The notes beneath the pieces were generated by a model. That model was given only the letters and a program-made list of their open reading frames with translations. It had not been told where the DNA came from and did no database searches. Source: Prunella strophiata (taxonomy: Eukaryota; Chordata; Aves; Passeriformes; Prunellidae). From it: a stretch of DNA of 64,000 nucleotides. A program made the translations under genes and the position numbers. The DNA lies in contig JAZBQD010000034.1 of NCBI GenBank assembly GCA_036583965.1, positions 2,542,001 through 2,606,000 on the forward strand, written 5' to 3'. Positions 34,985 through 47,225 of the stretch are shown in pieces. Each line of letters begins with the position of its first letter. The first letter of the stretch is position 1.

Positions 34985-35298
34985 CAGGGAAGATGGAGCA
35001 AGACTATTTACAAGAGCATGAAGTGACAAGACAAGGGGGAGTGGGTTCATATTCAAAGAGATTAGGTTTAGATTAGATATTAGGAACATATTCTTTGCTG
35101 TGAGGGTCGTCAGGCCCTGGCACAGGGTGCCCAGAGCAGCTGTGGCTGCCCCTGGAACCCTGGCAGTGTCAAAGATCAGGTTGGACAGGGCTTGAAGCAG
35201 CCTGGGGCAGTGGAAGGTGTCCCTGCCATGGCAGGGGTGGCACTGGATGACCTCCAAGGTCCCCTTCCAACCCAAACCATTCTGTGATTCTGTGACCC
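34985..35298 (+). mobile_element. CR1 retroposon 3' end
   Basis: Typical CR1 3' region: 'gactatttacaagagcatga', 'agtgacaagacaagggggag', 'tttagattagatattaggaa', 'gccctggcacagggtgccca', 'gaaggtgtccctgccatggc', and the tail 'aaccattctgtgattctgtg'. The 8-base tail repeat is clear, so the 3' end is complete. 5'-truncated. Confidence 0.95.
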
Positions 35299-35529
35299 TT
35301 CAGAGCAGACAGCTGCAGGTGTCCTGTGGTACCCAGGAGCCCTTGGCTCCCACAGAGCAGAGAGAAGGCAAAACCATCAGGGCTTTCATAACAGTGCCTT
35401 GGGCTTCCCACAAAGCACTTTATCCCAAGAATGCCAAGTGTTTTACAAGAGCTTAAATAATTAAGCCTTAGATCAGTGCCATACAAGACAGAAATATCTC
35501 CCTCCCTCCTCAAATTCATCTGTCTGGGA

Positions 35530-35709
35530 TAGGAAAGGAAAGGAAAGGAAAGGAAAGGAAAGGAAAGGAAAGGAAAGGAAAGGAAAGGAAAGGAAAGGAA
35601 AGGGAAAGGAAAGGAAAGGAAAGGAAAGGAAATGAAATGAGGAAAGGAAGGAAAGGAAAGGAAAGGAAAGGAAAGGAAAGGAAAGGAAAGGAAAGGAAAG
35701 GAAAGGAAA
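35530..35709. repeat. (AAAGG)n microsatellite
   Basis: About 180 bases of near-perfect AAAGG, interrupted near 35601-35606 and 35630-35650. Pure purine on + and pure pyrimidine on -, so it is a candidate for triplex DNA. The repetitive Phe/Pro/Leu/Ser frames are artefacts. Confidence 0.97.
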
Positions 35710-37219
35710 ACCTGAAGCCCCACTTCTCAATGTGCTCAGAGCAAATCCTGGGCTGGGGTCTCCCTGGGACACCCCCAGTTCTGCAGGGAGGATATGAGGC
35801 TGTTCAACAGCTGTTCTCTTCAGACCTTAGTTTTGTTCAGGGTTTTGCTGGAATGATCCTGGGGTTTGGCCCTGGTCCTGGAAGAGCTGGGCATGGCCCC
35901 CACCTGGAGAGCAGTGCTCCTCTGTCCCAGGGCTCTGAACTGCATGAGTGAGCTGCCTCCAGCCCTGTGAGTGATGTTGGAAGCTCCCTGTGGCATCAGC
36001 CAAGGGGTTTGGACTCAAGCAATCCCAAACCCCACAGGACACTGACATGATCTGCCTGCAGCCCTCCTGCTGGCACTGCCCCACAGCCAGCCCTGCCCAT
36101 GGGAGCTGCTGAAATCAGACCCTTGTGGGATTGTACCCTGGGCACTGGCAGGGCTCTTCCCTTGGCCCCATGAATCCCATTCCTGTGCTGGAAATCCCAC
36201 GGGACAGCATGTGGGCATCTCTCCTTGTAATCAGGGGCTGTGGCAGCCCCTTCCCAGCCAGCCCCCACTGCTGCACACTGACCTCACTCCCAGGTGCCTC
36301 AGCAGCAGTTGAGCAGGTTGGGGGCACAGGAGGCCACCTCTGTCTTTGCAGGTGTTCAGGTTTGTTTCCAGCACTGCCTTTCCACCCCCCAGCAGCAGCA
36401 CCCAGGTAATTTCAGCCTTGGCTGGGCTGGAGGGATTTGGCACAGCAGCTTCTGTGCCTTAATTCCCATTTTCTGGTGGGAACAGCATTGCTGTGGTGTT
36501 GTCACACAGCTCTGGAAAAACCTCCTGCTGCTAAGACACAGCACAGAAAGGTGATGGAGGGAGGTGAAGGCTGAAATCACTCTGGGATGTATTCTGAGCT
36601 TTGCATCTGCTGCTCCAGGCCTGTGGCTCCACAGCTGGGAGGGCTCTGGGGTTTAAACTTCCCAAGAAGGAATTTGGATGTGGAAACCTGACAGCATCCC
36701 AGAGCCACAGGACCCCTGTGCCCTGCTGGGACAGGTAAGGGACAGCAGTTCTGCAGCAATGCACTGGCACCCTCTAATGACACAGTTATGAATATTCAGG
36801 GACCTGGATCTCTCCTGCAGCCCATCCTGCCGTGCTGGAGCTGCTGGGGCTCTGCCCACAGCTCTTCTGGAGCCTTTGCTGGGGCAGGGCTCCCTCCTCT
36901 GCACTGCTCTGCTCCAAATCCACAGCTCAGCTCCCTTTTGGTGCTGCAGCTTGGTGCAGCCATCAGGGAGGGGTTGTGGCTGTGCCAGGTGAGCAAAGCC
37001 AGCTGTGGCTGCCCCACTGCCACAGGAGGGCTGGTGAGCCCGTGGCCAGGTCCTGTGAGCCCAGTTTTGGCCACAGTGCCCAGGCTGGCTCAGGAAGCTC
37101 CTTGACTCCCTCTGGTGCTGCCCCAGGGACACTGGCACAGTTTGCCAGCTGGGTTACAAAGCTCCAACCTCTCCTTTCCAGCCCACTCTGGGGCAAAGCC
37201 AGGGAATGTGTCACTGAAA
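35710..37219. other. Intergenic sequence, no gene seen
   Basis: Unique-looking DNA with overlapping short open frames on both strands and no recognisable product, splice pattern or repeat. Confidence 0.5.
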
Positions 37220-37225
37220 TGGGAT

Positions 37226-37520
37226 CACAGAATGGTTTGGATTGAAAGTAGCATTAAATCTCATCTTGTTCCACTCCCCTGCCATGGCAGGAACTCCTTC
37301 CACTATCCCAGGTTGCTCCAAGCCCTGTCCAATGTGACCTTGAACACTTCCAGGGATGGGGCAACCACAGCTTCTCTGAGCCTCACCACCCTCACAGGGG
37401 ATAATATTTTCCCCAATATCGAATCTAAATCTCTCCTCAGTTTAAAACCATTCCCCCATCACTGTGCCTATGTAAAATATCACTCTCCTCCTTTTCTATA
37501 AGCCCCTTTAAGTACTGGAA
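37226..37520 (-). mobile_element. CR1 retroposon 3' fragment
   Basis: Reverse CR1: tail 'gatcacagaatggtttggat', then 'cccctgccatggcaggaact', 'aggttgctccaagccctgtc', 'gaacacttccagggatgggg', 'caccaccctcacaggggata' and 'cagtttaaaaccattccccc'. 5'-truncated, moderately diverged. Confidence 0.93.
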
Positions 37521-38261
37521 GGTGACAAGTGAGGCATCAGAGGCTGAACCTGGTGAGAACCTGAGCTGCACAATTGTCTTCTTGGTGACATCCTGCCATG
37601 GCCACCAGTCTGGGTGTCCAGCCAGGGCTTCAGACAGGGCATGGAAGCCCAGGGGAGGGGAGGCTCCTGCCCAGCCCCACCTGGGCCCTGCTGCCTGACT
37701 CTGGGAGCCCAGTGCAGCTCAGTTTGCTCTGCAGGGATGCTTTAGCCATGCTCAGCCACCTCTCAGATCTGCCTCGATGGCAGGCAGCAGCTCTCAGCAT
37801 GGAGGGGGCACAGTCAGCTCTTCCCTGGATGTTGTGTTGGTTGGCAAAAGGCTTTGGTGCCCTGGAACTGAGGTTGCCATCAGGAGGAGCAGGGCAGCCC
37901 CAGGGCTCTCCTGCCAAACTTGTGGCCAACCTCAGCAGCCTTCTACCTCAGCTGGGAGAAAGGGAGAGAGGGTGGGGAATGGCCCTGGCAGAACCAGGAT
38001 TGTGGATCTTGTACAAACAAGGCCAATGTGACCCTGAGCAGTGAATCAGCAGCCTGAGCAGGCCAGGGCCAAGAGCTCCCAGGGAAGCCTTTGTCTCCTC
38101 TGGCAGACATGAGGACTGAGCTCTGGTCCATGTGCCAGGGCATCCCTCCTCTCCTGCAGGAGCTGCCCAGTGCTATCATCCCCCAGGAGATGTGCCCAGA
38201 AACCTCCTCCCTTGGGAGTGGGTGGGCAAGGCAGGGGGGGCTCTACAAACAGGAGCAGAGG
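37521..38261. other. Intergenic sequence, no gene seen
   Basis: Unique-looking DNA. Overlapping open frames near 37.6-38.0 kb on both strands have no family resemblance. Confidence 0.5.
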
Positions 38262-38352
38262 GGTGGGATGGGATGGGATGGGATGGGATGGATGGGATGG
38301 GATGGGATGGGATGGGATGGGATGGGATGGGAACAGAATGGGGATGGGATGG
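38262..38352. repeat. (GGGAT)n microsatellite with degenerate tail
   Basis: About fifteen copies of GGGAT with one shortened unit (ggat near 38290). G-rich, GGGATGGGG-like sequence continues with decreasing order to about 38520. The + strand could form G-quadruplexes. Confidence 0.95.
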
Positions 38353-38520
38353 GGTGAGGGATAGGGAGGAGGATGGGAATGGGGTGGGGATGAAGGGGAT
38401 GGGGCCTGAGGTGGGGTTAGGAAAAGGGATGAGATAAAGGTGGGGAGTGGGATCAGGATGGGGAGGAAAAGGGGAAGGGGGTGGGATATAGGTGAGGAGG
38501 GCAGGGAATGGGGTTGAGAT

Positions 38521-40639
38521 AGAGCTTATGGACAGGGCTGAGGAATGGAGCTGTGATGGAGCTGGGGAGAAGAAGGGAATGGGAAAGGGGAAAGGAGAGA
38601 ATCAGCTCTTGCTCAGACAGCACACGTTCAGGCAGCAGCTCACACTAGCTCAGCCACATTGGCCACAGCAGCTTTGGAGAGCACTGAATGCCTTTCTCTT
38701 CTGCTGCTGTCCCAAGGGGCTGTGCTGCTCTGCCAGCCAACTGCACCAGCAGGATTTTATTTTACATTTATTTTCCTAATGGCTTGGGTGGCCTGAAAAC
38801 TTGAGCAGTGAATTGTGACTGCTCAAGATTGGGTAAAAATCCACACAATGGCTGTGCACTGCAGTGTGGCACCAGGGATGAGTCACTGAAATTGCAATTA
38901 GGAAAGAAAATAACAGTGGGTTTACAAGCTCCTTTCCAGGAGCATTGCATTTCTCTGGAATTACAATGGCTCCTTAGAGTGGTTTATGAGACACTGCTCC
39001 ACATCAAAAAATACATGGGACTGGAGGAAGTGGTAGCTGATGTAAAGCAGTTTAACAGTGAAGGGAGGGAGGAAAACCAGCATTAATTGTTACAGGGACA
39101 GCATAGGTGCTTTGGGAGGGGCTGTGGGGGAGCAGAGCAAAGCACAGCAAGCCCCAGGGATGTGAGACAGTGGAGTTGTGCCCACTTGGAGCCCAAGGTG
39201 ATGCAGTAGTCTGGGCAGAAAGGACACATGGGGAAGGAGGCCCTGGGAGTGACAGGGGTCCCACAAGTGTCCCCTCCTCAGCCTGCAGAACCTCCCCAGA
39301 GAGATCCTCTCAGCAGAGTGCAGCCAACAAGGAAGATGCACCACCTGGAGCCCTGGAAAGCACAAGTCAATCTTTTGTTTGTCTCCCAACAGCTTTATTT
39401 TGGCTTTTGTCTGAAAGGTACAGACTGCTTTGCAGGAGTGTAGAGCACTGAGCAAGGGCAAAGGGCACAGACACAACCTTTGTGGCCTTGCACCAGCATC
39501 AGGTGTCAGCGAGTCCTGGGGCAAGGCTGACCACAGCCCTCCGGTCCACATGGTGCCAGCAACACTTCTGACTTCTGCTCCCTCTTTTTGCAGCTGTCCC
39601 AGCTGCAGGAGGAAAGGGCAGCAGCTCCCAGGGGCTCAGCCTGGCTCGGGCACAGGGACTCTGTGTGCATCCATCGGGCTTGGCTTCGCCCCGAGGGCAG
39701 CAGCTGCAGAGAAACTCTGCAGAACCAGGGCCCTGGGGATCCCAACCAGCACCTCCAGCCCAGTGCAGAGGCACAGCTGTGCCACCCACCCTGGCAGCAG
39801 GGCAGAGGAGAGCTGCTCCTCACCCTCTGCAGGCTGGCAGCAGGCAGCTCTCGCCTGTGGGCTCTGAACAGCCCTCCTCTGCTTGGATTGGAGGTTTTTA
39901 ATGATTTTAATTAAACACAGAGATCTTCCAAGGTGGACACCAGGCAGATACTGCTGCTGCTGTTGGGAAGCAGAACTCTGCCTGCTCGCTGTGACCGCTA
40001 TCCTGCACTGTCACTGTCCCCAGAGCCACAGGACACAACGCTGAGAGGGAGCCAGGAGCCCACGTGCCATTTTCCTGTGCCCCAAAGCTCCTGAGCAGCC
40101 AAACAGTCCAAGATGTTATCAGTCCTGCCTGTCCAGGACTCCCAGGAGTGTGAGACCTGACCCCTTGTTGCAGCCTGGCTTCTTGGGGAGCCAGGCAGAG
40201 ATGCTTGGTTGTCACCCTGATTTTTTTTAAGTTTTTCTAAAGCCTTCTGATGATTGCATTTTTGTACAGAAATTTCTCACATGCTTTATGTAAATAACTT
40301 ATTGTTTACATTCTTTTATGCAGGACAAGAAACTTGATGGACTGGGGTTGTCCAGTGGCATTGGGGAGGTGGCACTGTCACCCTCCAATGACACTGGCAC
40401 TTCAGAGATCTATAAATTGGAGTCAGAAATATAAACATCTTTTCTTTGTCTTGGAAAGAGCTGCTGTCTGTGTCAGTGTTATTTCATGACACATTTGATC
40501 TCTTCAGCTTCAGTTGACATGAGGGAAGACTCAGTCCTGGTCAGCATGGGGTGAGGATTTTTGAACCAGCTGCCATTTTTGGCTTTGGGAGGTGAAAACA
40601 TGGAGGGTCCACAGCTGGTGAGACAGGTTTGGGCTAGAA
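38521..40639. other. Intergenic sequence, no gene seen
   Basis: No recognisable exon or interspersed repeat. The segment 40215-40460 is AT-rich (T8 run and TTGTTTACA-like sequence near 40303) and contrasts with its flanks, but I cannot assign it. Confidence 0.5.
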
Positions 40640-41445
40640 ACACCCTGTGTGAGAGACTGGAGTATCAGGTGCCTCATCCTGAAGGTCATGAGGGAGACAG
40701 GGACTGTAGACTTCAGAATCCTGAAGAGAAGGAGGGTGAAAAGCAAGAGCACCCTGAATTTTGTGAGAGCAGACTTCAGCCTCTTCATAGGTCTGCTTGT
40801 GAGAACCCCATTGGATAAGGTAGAGAAGCACCCAAAGCCCACAGGAAAGGAAATGTCACTCCTGTCTTTAAGAAGGGCAAGAAGGAGGATCCAGGGAACT
40901 GCAGGCTGGTCTGCCTCACCCCATCCCTGCAATGGGAACAGCTAATCCTGGATGTCATTTCCAGGCACATGAAGAACAAGAAAATCATCACAGTTTGATT
41001 CCCCTATGTGGAAAGTCACACCTGGAGTGTGTGTCCAGTGCTGGCCTTCCCAGCACAAGGAGAGACTGGAGAGACTGGAGACAGTCCAGGGAGCACAGAG
41101 TGGGAGGAGGGACTGAAAGAGCTGGGACTGTCCAACTTGGAGAAGGAGAAGGCTCAGGGGGACCTTACCTGTGTGTATAAACACCTGAAGGGAGGGTGGA
41201 AAGAGGAAGGATCCAGCTCTTACCAGTGGTGCCCAGTGACAGGAGAAGGGACAATGGCACAAATGGAGACACTGGAGGATTCCTCCAAGTACCCAGGAGT
41301 TGTGGAGTCTCCACCCTTGGATGGAGCCACCTGGACAAGGTCATGGTTGAGGGGGGTCATGGTTGAGTGGGATCAGAGCAGATGGCCTGCAAAGGTCCCT
41401 GCCAACCCAGCCAGCCTGCAGGTGTGTGATTCTGCCAGGGGGCAC
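40640..41445 (+). mobile_element. CR1 retroposon with decayed ORF2, internally deleted
   Basis: Three CR1 parts appear in the right order. A piece of the ORF2 region between endonuclease and reverse transcriptase (frame containing FVRADFSLFIGLL) spans about 40650-40830. Reverse transcriptase-like sequence ('tttaagaagggcaagaagga', 'gatccagggaactgcaggct', 'ctaatcctggatgtcatttc') spans 40865-40985. The 3' region follows, from 'gtggaaagtcacacctggag' through 'caacttggagaaggagaagg' to a decayed tail near 41440. Stretches between them are missing compared with a full element. Several frame changes show that no protein is made. Confidence 0.85.
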
Positions 41446-43668
41446 AGAAATGCCAGGGTGAGCTTTGGAGCAGGTGGGACAGGGTGCTGCTTGGTGCCCA
41501 TGTAAAGGACAGAAAACCTACAGAGGTTCCAGCTGTCCCTGGAGGTGGCACAGTCACAGAGCTGCTCAGTTTGCTGGTTTTGGTGTTGAGCCAGGACACA
41601 CATGTGCATTTCTTCTGTCACACTATGAGCATTCACCACGTGGGCACCGAGGGTGTCCTGTCCCCATCATCCTGGACAGTGACCACCAGGACTGAGCCCA
41701 GCCAGGGAAGAGCAGGGTAAGAACAGCACAAGTTTGCAGAATAAGCTGATTTATTGTATGGGACCAGAAGAATGCTAAGTACTTAAATAACTGCTTTAGC
41801 CTATATTTAAACAGCTACACAGCTCCTTTGAATTTCCAGAACTGCTGTGAGCTGAGCTGCTCCTGTGGGACACAGGGAGTTTGTTGAGCTGGCTGAAGGA
41901 CAAATTAGAGGTCAGCTTCAGGCAACTTTATTTTGCAGTCCTGGGCTGGTGGACAGGACTTCACACGCACACACATTTCATGTGAGCATTTGTCTGAGTG
42001 CCAGCAGCAGCACACAGAGAAATGAAGCATTGTCAGCCTTGCCCCTAATTTATGAGGCTTTCAGGCAGCCAATTCCTTCCTGCAGAATGAAAGCTCCTGG
42101 CAGAACAAAGGTGGATAGGAAGGGTCACTCCTGCTTTTGCTGTCAAACCAGCCCACAGTAACGTGTGACCCGCAGGTGACAGCTCTGCACCTTCCTGAGT
42201 GGTGGCCACTGCCACCTGGGGGCTGAGCTGTGGAGTGAGAACATTTCCCGCAGGGATCGGTGTGAGAGGGGAGGGATGAGCACAGGGGCTTGGGCTGTGC
42301 AGCCCACGCGTGGGGTGAGTGAAGAGGCTCTGGGTGGCTGTGCCTGGCTGCAGCCCCGCTGTGCCCCTCTGCCCCGGGGCAGGAGGGAGCTCCCGGGGTG
42401 CTCCATCCCACCAGCACACCTCCAGCATCTGCCCAGGGTCTGCAGGATGCCAGGCAGATATTTAAGGCATATTCCCCTCAGCCTCCCTTTTGCTTTGCAT
42501 TTCCTTTTTCTGCTCCTCTTGAGGAGCAGAGCAGGAAGAGTCACTGTAGATGTGCCAGGGGAGCTGAGTGGCACGACCTCATCATTAAAAAGTCTGTTTC
42601 ATGCTCAAAGAAATGTCCAGCCTGGATTTTGTTCCAGCTGTGGACATGGCAGATATTTTCTGTCATATTCCCCTTCTCCCCGCAGCAGCTGAAGCTACTG
42701 CACAGGAATCCCTAAAATGCTTTTTTCTAAGGGAAATACAATGGCACTGTAAGGTATTTTATAGCAATTAAATAGAGCAGCGAGTTGCAGAAGGAGTTTC
42801 AGGAAAAGCAGTGTTACAAAACCATTTTTCCGCGGCGCCTCTGGGGCTCGTACCTCGGCTGAACTGTCACTGCAGCCTCTCCGTGCTGGGGGAGCAGCTC
42901 CAGGGCTCATCCTCCTCCTGGCCACCCCTTCTCCTGCGGCTCAGGGGGACTGAGCCACCCTGAGATCTCTCTCACACATTTTTACTCAGATTGGCCGAAA
43001 CACAACCGCTGGTGGGGAAGGGACTGTGACAGTGCCCGAGCATCCTGAGGCAGGCAGCTCTGCTGCGGATGGGGCCGGGCAGGACGGATGAGCTGACACG
43101 TGGGCAGCAAACTAGGCCAAGTGCTCAGCTCCAGGCTGTCCTGGCCTGCAGCAGCGCTGGAATCAGGGACACGCTGGGGCTTCTGCCGCAGAACCGGGCA
43201 CTGAAGCGGGACGGGGAAACGCCGCTGAGCGAGCGGGGCTGGCACAGCGGGGACTGTCCTGCCACCGGCACTGATGCCCCAGGGAAGATCCCGGGGGAAG
43301 TCGGGCAGAAGGGAGAGGAGGAAATCCCAGCAACGGGAGTTACCACCAGAGGGCACCGAAATATTGCTCTTGCTGAACAAATGGTGCTTCCTAGCTAGAC
43401 GCCAGCTCCGGATTGCCTGACAATGCACATCTAAGCCTGAGTCATTGCTGGCACAGAAAGCAAAGGAAAGCTCTCAAAAGGCATTTGAGAAGTCATGCAT
43501 GAATGGGAGTTTACTAGCAGGGCACAGAGGATTGAACTTTTCTTTCAGACCCTTTCCCAGGGGTCTGCCAAGGGGTCTCCACCCTGCCGGGTGCAGCGAG
43601 GTGAGCAGGGCATCCCCAGACCCTGACCCGGGTGGTGCCCGCAGGGGCTGGCAGCGGGCAGGGAGCGC
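41446..43668. other. Intergenic sequence, weakly CpG-enriched at 42.83-43.34 kb
   Basis: No gene seen. CpG frequency rises at 42830-42900 and 43070-43340, which might mark a minor regulatory element. Open frames there are short and overlapping. AT-rich sequence at 41745-41830 is unassigned. Confidence 0.45.
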
Positions 43669-45251
43669 TGCTCACACTGCTCACACTACTCACACTGCTC
43701 ACAGTACTCACTGCTCACACTACTCACTGCTCACTGCTCACTGCTTACACTGCTCACACTGCTCACTGCTCACACTGCTTACACTGCTCACTGCTCACAC
43801 TACTCACTGCTCACTGCTCACACCTCACACTGCTCACACTGCTCACACTGCTCACACTACTCACTGCTCACACTGCTCACACTGCTCACTGCTCACACTG
43901 CTCACATGCTCACTGCTCACATGCTCACTGCTCACAACTGCTCACACTGTTCACTGCTCACACTGCTCACTGCTCACTGCTCACTACTCACACTGCTCAC
44001 ACTGCTTCACTGCTCACACTGCTCACACTACTCACTGCTCACACTACTCACTGCTCACACTGCTTACACTACTCACTGCTCACACTGCTCACTGCTCACA
44101 CTGCTCACACTGCTCACACTGCTCACTGCTCACATTGCTCACACTACTCACTGCTCACACTACTCACTGCTCACACTGCTCACACTGCTCACACTGCTCA
44201 CTGCTCACACTGCTCACTGCTCACACTGCTCACACTGCTCACTGCTCACACTGCTCACACTGCTCACACTGCTCACTGCTCACACTGCTCACATGCTCAC
44301 ACTGCTCACACTGCTTCACACTGCTCACACTACTCACTGCTCACACTGCTCACACTGCTCACTGCTCACTGCTCACACTGCTCACTGCTCACTGCTCACA
44401 CTGCTCACCTGCTCACTGCTCACACTGCTCACACTGCTCACTGCTCACTGCTCACACTGCTCACTGCTCACACTACTCACACTGCTCACATTGCTCACTG
44501 CTCACTGCTCACACTGCTCACACTGCTCACACTGTTCACTGCTCACACTGCTCACACTGCTCACTGCTCACACTGCTCACACTGCTCACACTACTCACTG
44601 CTCACACTGCTCACTGCTCACATTGCTCACTGCTCACTGCTCACACTGCTCACTGCTCACACTGCTCACTGCTCACACTGCTCACACTGCTCACACTGCT
44701 CACACTGCTCAACTGCTCACTGCTCACACTAGCTCACTGCTCACTGCTCACACTGCTCACACTGCTCACTGCTCACTGCTCACACTGCTCACACTGCTCA
44801 CACTGCTCACTGCTCACACTGCTCACTGCTCACACTGCTCACACTGCTCACATGCTCACTGCTCACACTGTTCACTGCTCACACTGCTCACACTGCTCAC
44901 TGCTCACACTGCTCACACTGCTCACACTGCTCACACTGCTCACTGCTCACACTGCTCACTGCTCACACTGCTCACTGCTCACTGCTCACTGCTCACACTG
45001 CTCACACTGCTCACACTGCTCACTGCTCTACACTGCTCACACTGCTCACACTGCTCACACTGCTCACTGCTTACACTGCTCACTGCTTACACTGCTCACA
45101 CTGCTCACTGCTCACACTGCTCACACTACTCACTGCTCACACTGCTCACTGCTCACATGCTCACACTGCTCACTGCTCACACTGCTCACTGCTCACACTG
45201 CTCACACTGCTCACACTGCCCCCTGCTCACACTGCTCTACACTGCCCCCTG
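43669..45251. repeat. 1.6-kb mixed 7/9-bp array (TGCTCAC / TGCTCACAC)
   Basis: A tandem array made almost wholly of two related units, TGCTCACAC (9 bases) and TGCTCAC (7 bases), in irregular order, with rare variants such as TACTCAC, TGCTTACAC, TGTTCAC and TGCTTCAC. Units have no stop in the + strand frames, so several open frames over 360 codons of Leu/Thr/Ala/His/Cys/Ser appear. These are artefacts. It ends with two tgccccctgctcacactgct-like units. No gene on either side uses it. Confidence 0.96.
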
Positions 45252-47032
45252 CTTGCTGCAGGAGTGTCCTGTCTGCTGCTCAGTGTGGGTGCTGAGACAC
45301 GAGTTACAGCCTGGCAGGACCCGGGCTCAGCCCCTGCTGTGCTGCTCACCTGGAGCATCTGTGCCCTGCTTTGTATTCCAGAGCTGGGCAGAGATGGAAA
45401 CATTATGTGTCTTCTGGGAAAATTTGCAGGGAATGGGTAAGGAAGGAAGTGTGTGGCATTTGGGTGGGTGCCAGGTGAGGACAGCCAGGTAATGAAGATG
45501 GAGAACCACTTCACAAGGATGGAGGAGAAGAACTTCCATCCTGGTGCTGAGAGCAAGCCACAGCACTCTGTGCACGACCCAGGATGTCTCAGAGAGGCAC
45601 CCAGGGGCTCAGGGCAGGATGTGGGAGGTGGAGGCTTATCCAGGGCCATGGTGCAGCTGCAGGTCTTGGTGCCATGCTTGGAGATCTGCTCTCAGAGCAC
45701 AGAGCTTCATGAGGATCCTGGGTGAAAGCAATGGGAGCTGGCAGTGCTGCAGGTGTAGGTGATGGAGAACTGAAGGGGGATGGCCTCTAGGGAGGAAGAG
45801 CTGAGTGCAGAGCACAGACAGCTTGTGCTGTGTTGGTAATGTTAGTGACACCTGCACATACCTAGAGAAAATGGGTTTAACCCTGCAGGGAGAAAAGGGG
45901 CCCCAAGGCCTCACAGGAGCATCCCTGTGCTCTGAGAATCTCACCTGGGTGAGCCCAGGGTGCTGGGAGAACAGGGACAAGGCTTGCTTTATGATGTGGC
46001 ATCTCCCAGCCTCTCCTGGGATCATCTTCCTGCTAATTCTCCTGCCTTTGGAGCAGCCAGAGGCCCATCCTGGGCTTTGCAGCAGGGTCTCCCAAGATGA
46101 GCAATACAAACATTCTGTCCTTGGGAATTGCTTCCAGGGGACATGAGAGAGGAGCCCTGGGTGCTGCAGCACGTGGGGATGTCTGGCTGGGTGGGGCCTG
46201 GGAAGAGCAGTGATGGTGTGGGAGGCAAAGGGGTCCCCACCTCTGGGATTCTCCCATCACAACCTGCCTGGCACGTGCCCTCCTCACTCCAGCCAGAGCC
46301 ACTGCCTGTGCCAGGACTGGGCTCCCTCATGCTCCTAGGTTTGGCTGATTATTTGCAATTAGCACTAATTAGTGTCTCTTTTGACAGTGCCTTGTCTCTG
46401 CTTTCCCCTGCCTTGTCCCTGCCCCATCATGCTGCGTGCTGGGCCCATTTCCTCCTGAGGCACCTCCACTGCTCTGGGCAGAGAGGTCAGAGGGTGAATT
46501 TGGGGCTCCAGGCTGCTCTCCTGGAGCACCTGCCCATAGGGGCTTCATTTAGGAGGTGTCTGGTGCTGTCCTGGGGGCTCCCTGCTCTGCTCCAGGCAGT
46601 TGTGGTTGTTCCCCAGAACCAGATATTGAGAGTGATATTCTGGGGTGTCTTTGCCCACTGCTGGCAGAACAGGACTGTGGGGGCACTGCTGGGCACCCCT
46701 GCCCCTTCCCAGAGCCCCCAGAGCCATCCCAAGCCCTGCCAGGGGCTGAGCCATGAGGCTGGTGGGCACAGAGTGGCTGGCACTGCCTGGCCCTGCTCCT
46801 GGCCCTGCAGGTGCTCAGGGTGTTAAACCCTGCTGGGAATTGGTACAGAGATGTCTCAGCAGACAGAAACACTTAAAGCTGTCCTAGCCTGGGGAGGAGT
46901 GAGCTGGGGTGGCAGTGAGAGGGACAGGGTGCTCGGGAGAGATGGCCTGCTGCCCTGGCAGCAAGCCCAGGAGAGACAGAGAGGAACCCTCAGCCAGGAA
47001 GGATGTAAAAAACCATTGTGAAAATAATACAT
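45252..47032. other. Intergenic sequence, no gene seen
   Basis: Overlapping open frames up to 232 codons (46.1-46.8 kb, +) have no family resemblance. A compact AT-rich patch at 46340-46385 carries homeodomain-like TAATTA and an ATTTGCAAT octamer-like site. Confidence 0.45.
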
Positions 47033-47225
47033 CAAAGAATCACAGGGTCACAGAAGCATGCTGGCTTGGAAGGGACCCACAGGATCACCAAATCCAGCTC
47101 CTGGCCCTGCCCAGGACACATCAGCAATGCCACCCTGAGCCTCAGAATGTTGTCCCAGAGCTCCTGGAGCTCTGTCAGGCTTGGGGTTGTGCCCACCACC
47201 CTCTGGGAGAAGAACCTGGTTTTTA
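47033..47225 (-). mobile_element. CR1 retroposon 3' fragment
   Basis: Reverse CR1: 'gaatcacagggtcacagaag', 'ggcttggaagggacccacag', 'gatcaccaaatccagctcct', 'gttgtcccagagctcctgga', 'ccaccctctgggagaagaac'. 5'-truncated. Confidence 0.92.

Noticed and set aside
40649..40945. Possible host gene exon with RADFSLF-like sequence
   Set aside because: Matches the CR1 ORF2 protein region and is followed by CR1 RT and 3' sequence, so it is a dead retroposon.
43445..45492. 616- and 528-codon Leu/Thr/Ala/His/Cys frames
   Set aside because: Produced by the stop-free 7/9-bp array. They shift frame with every 7-base unit and match no protein.
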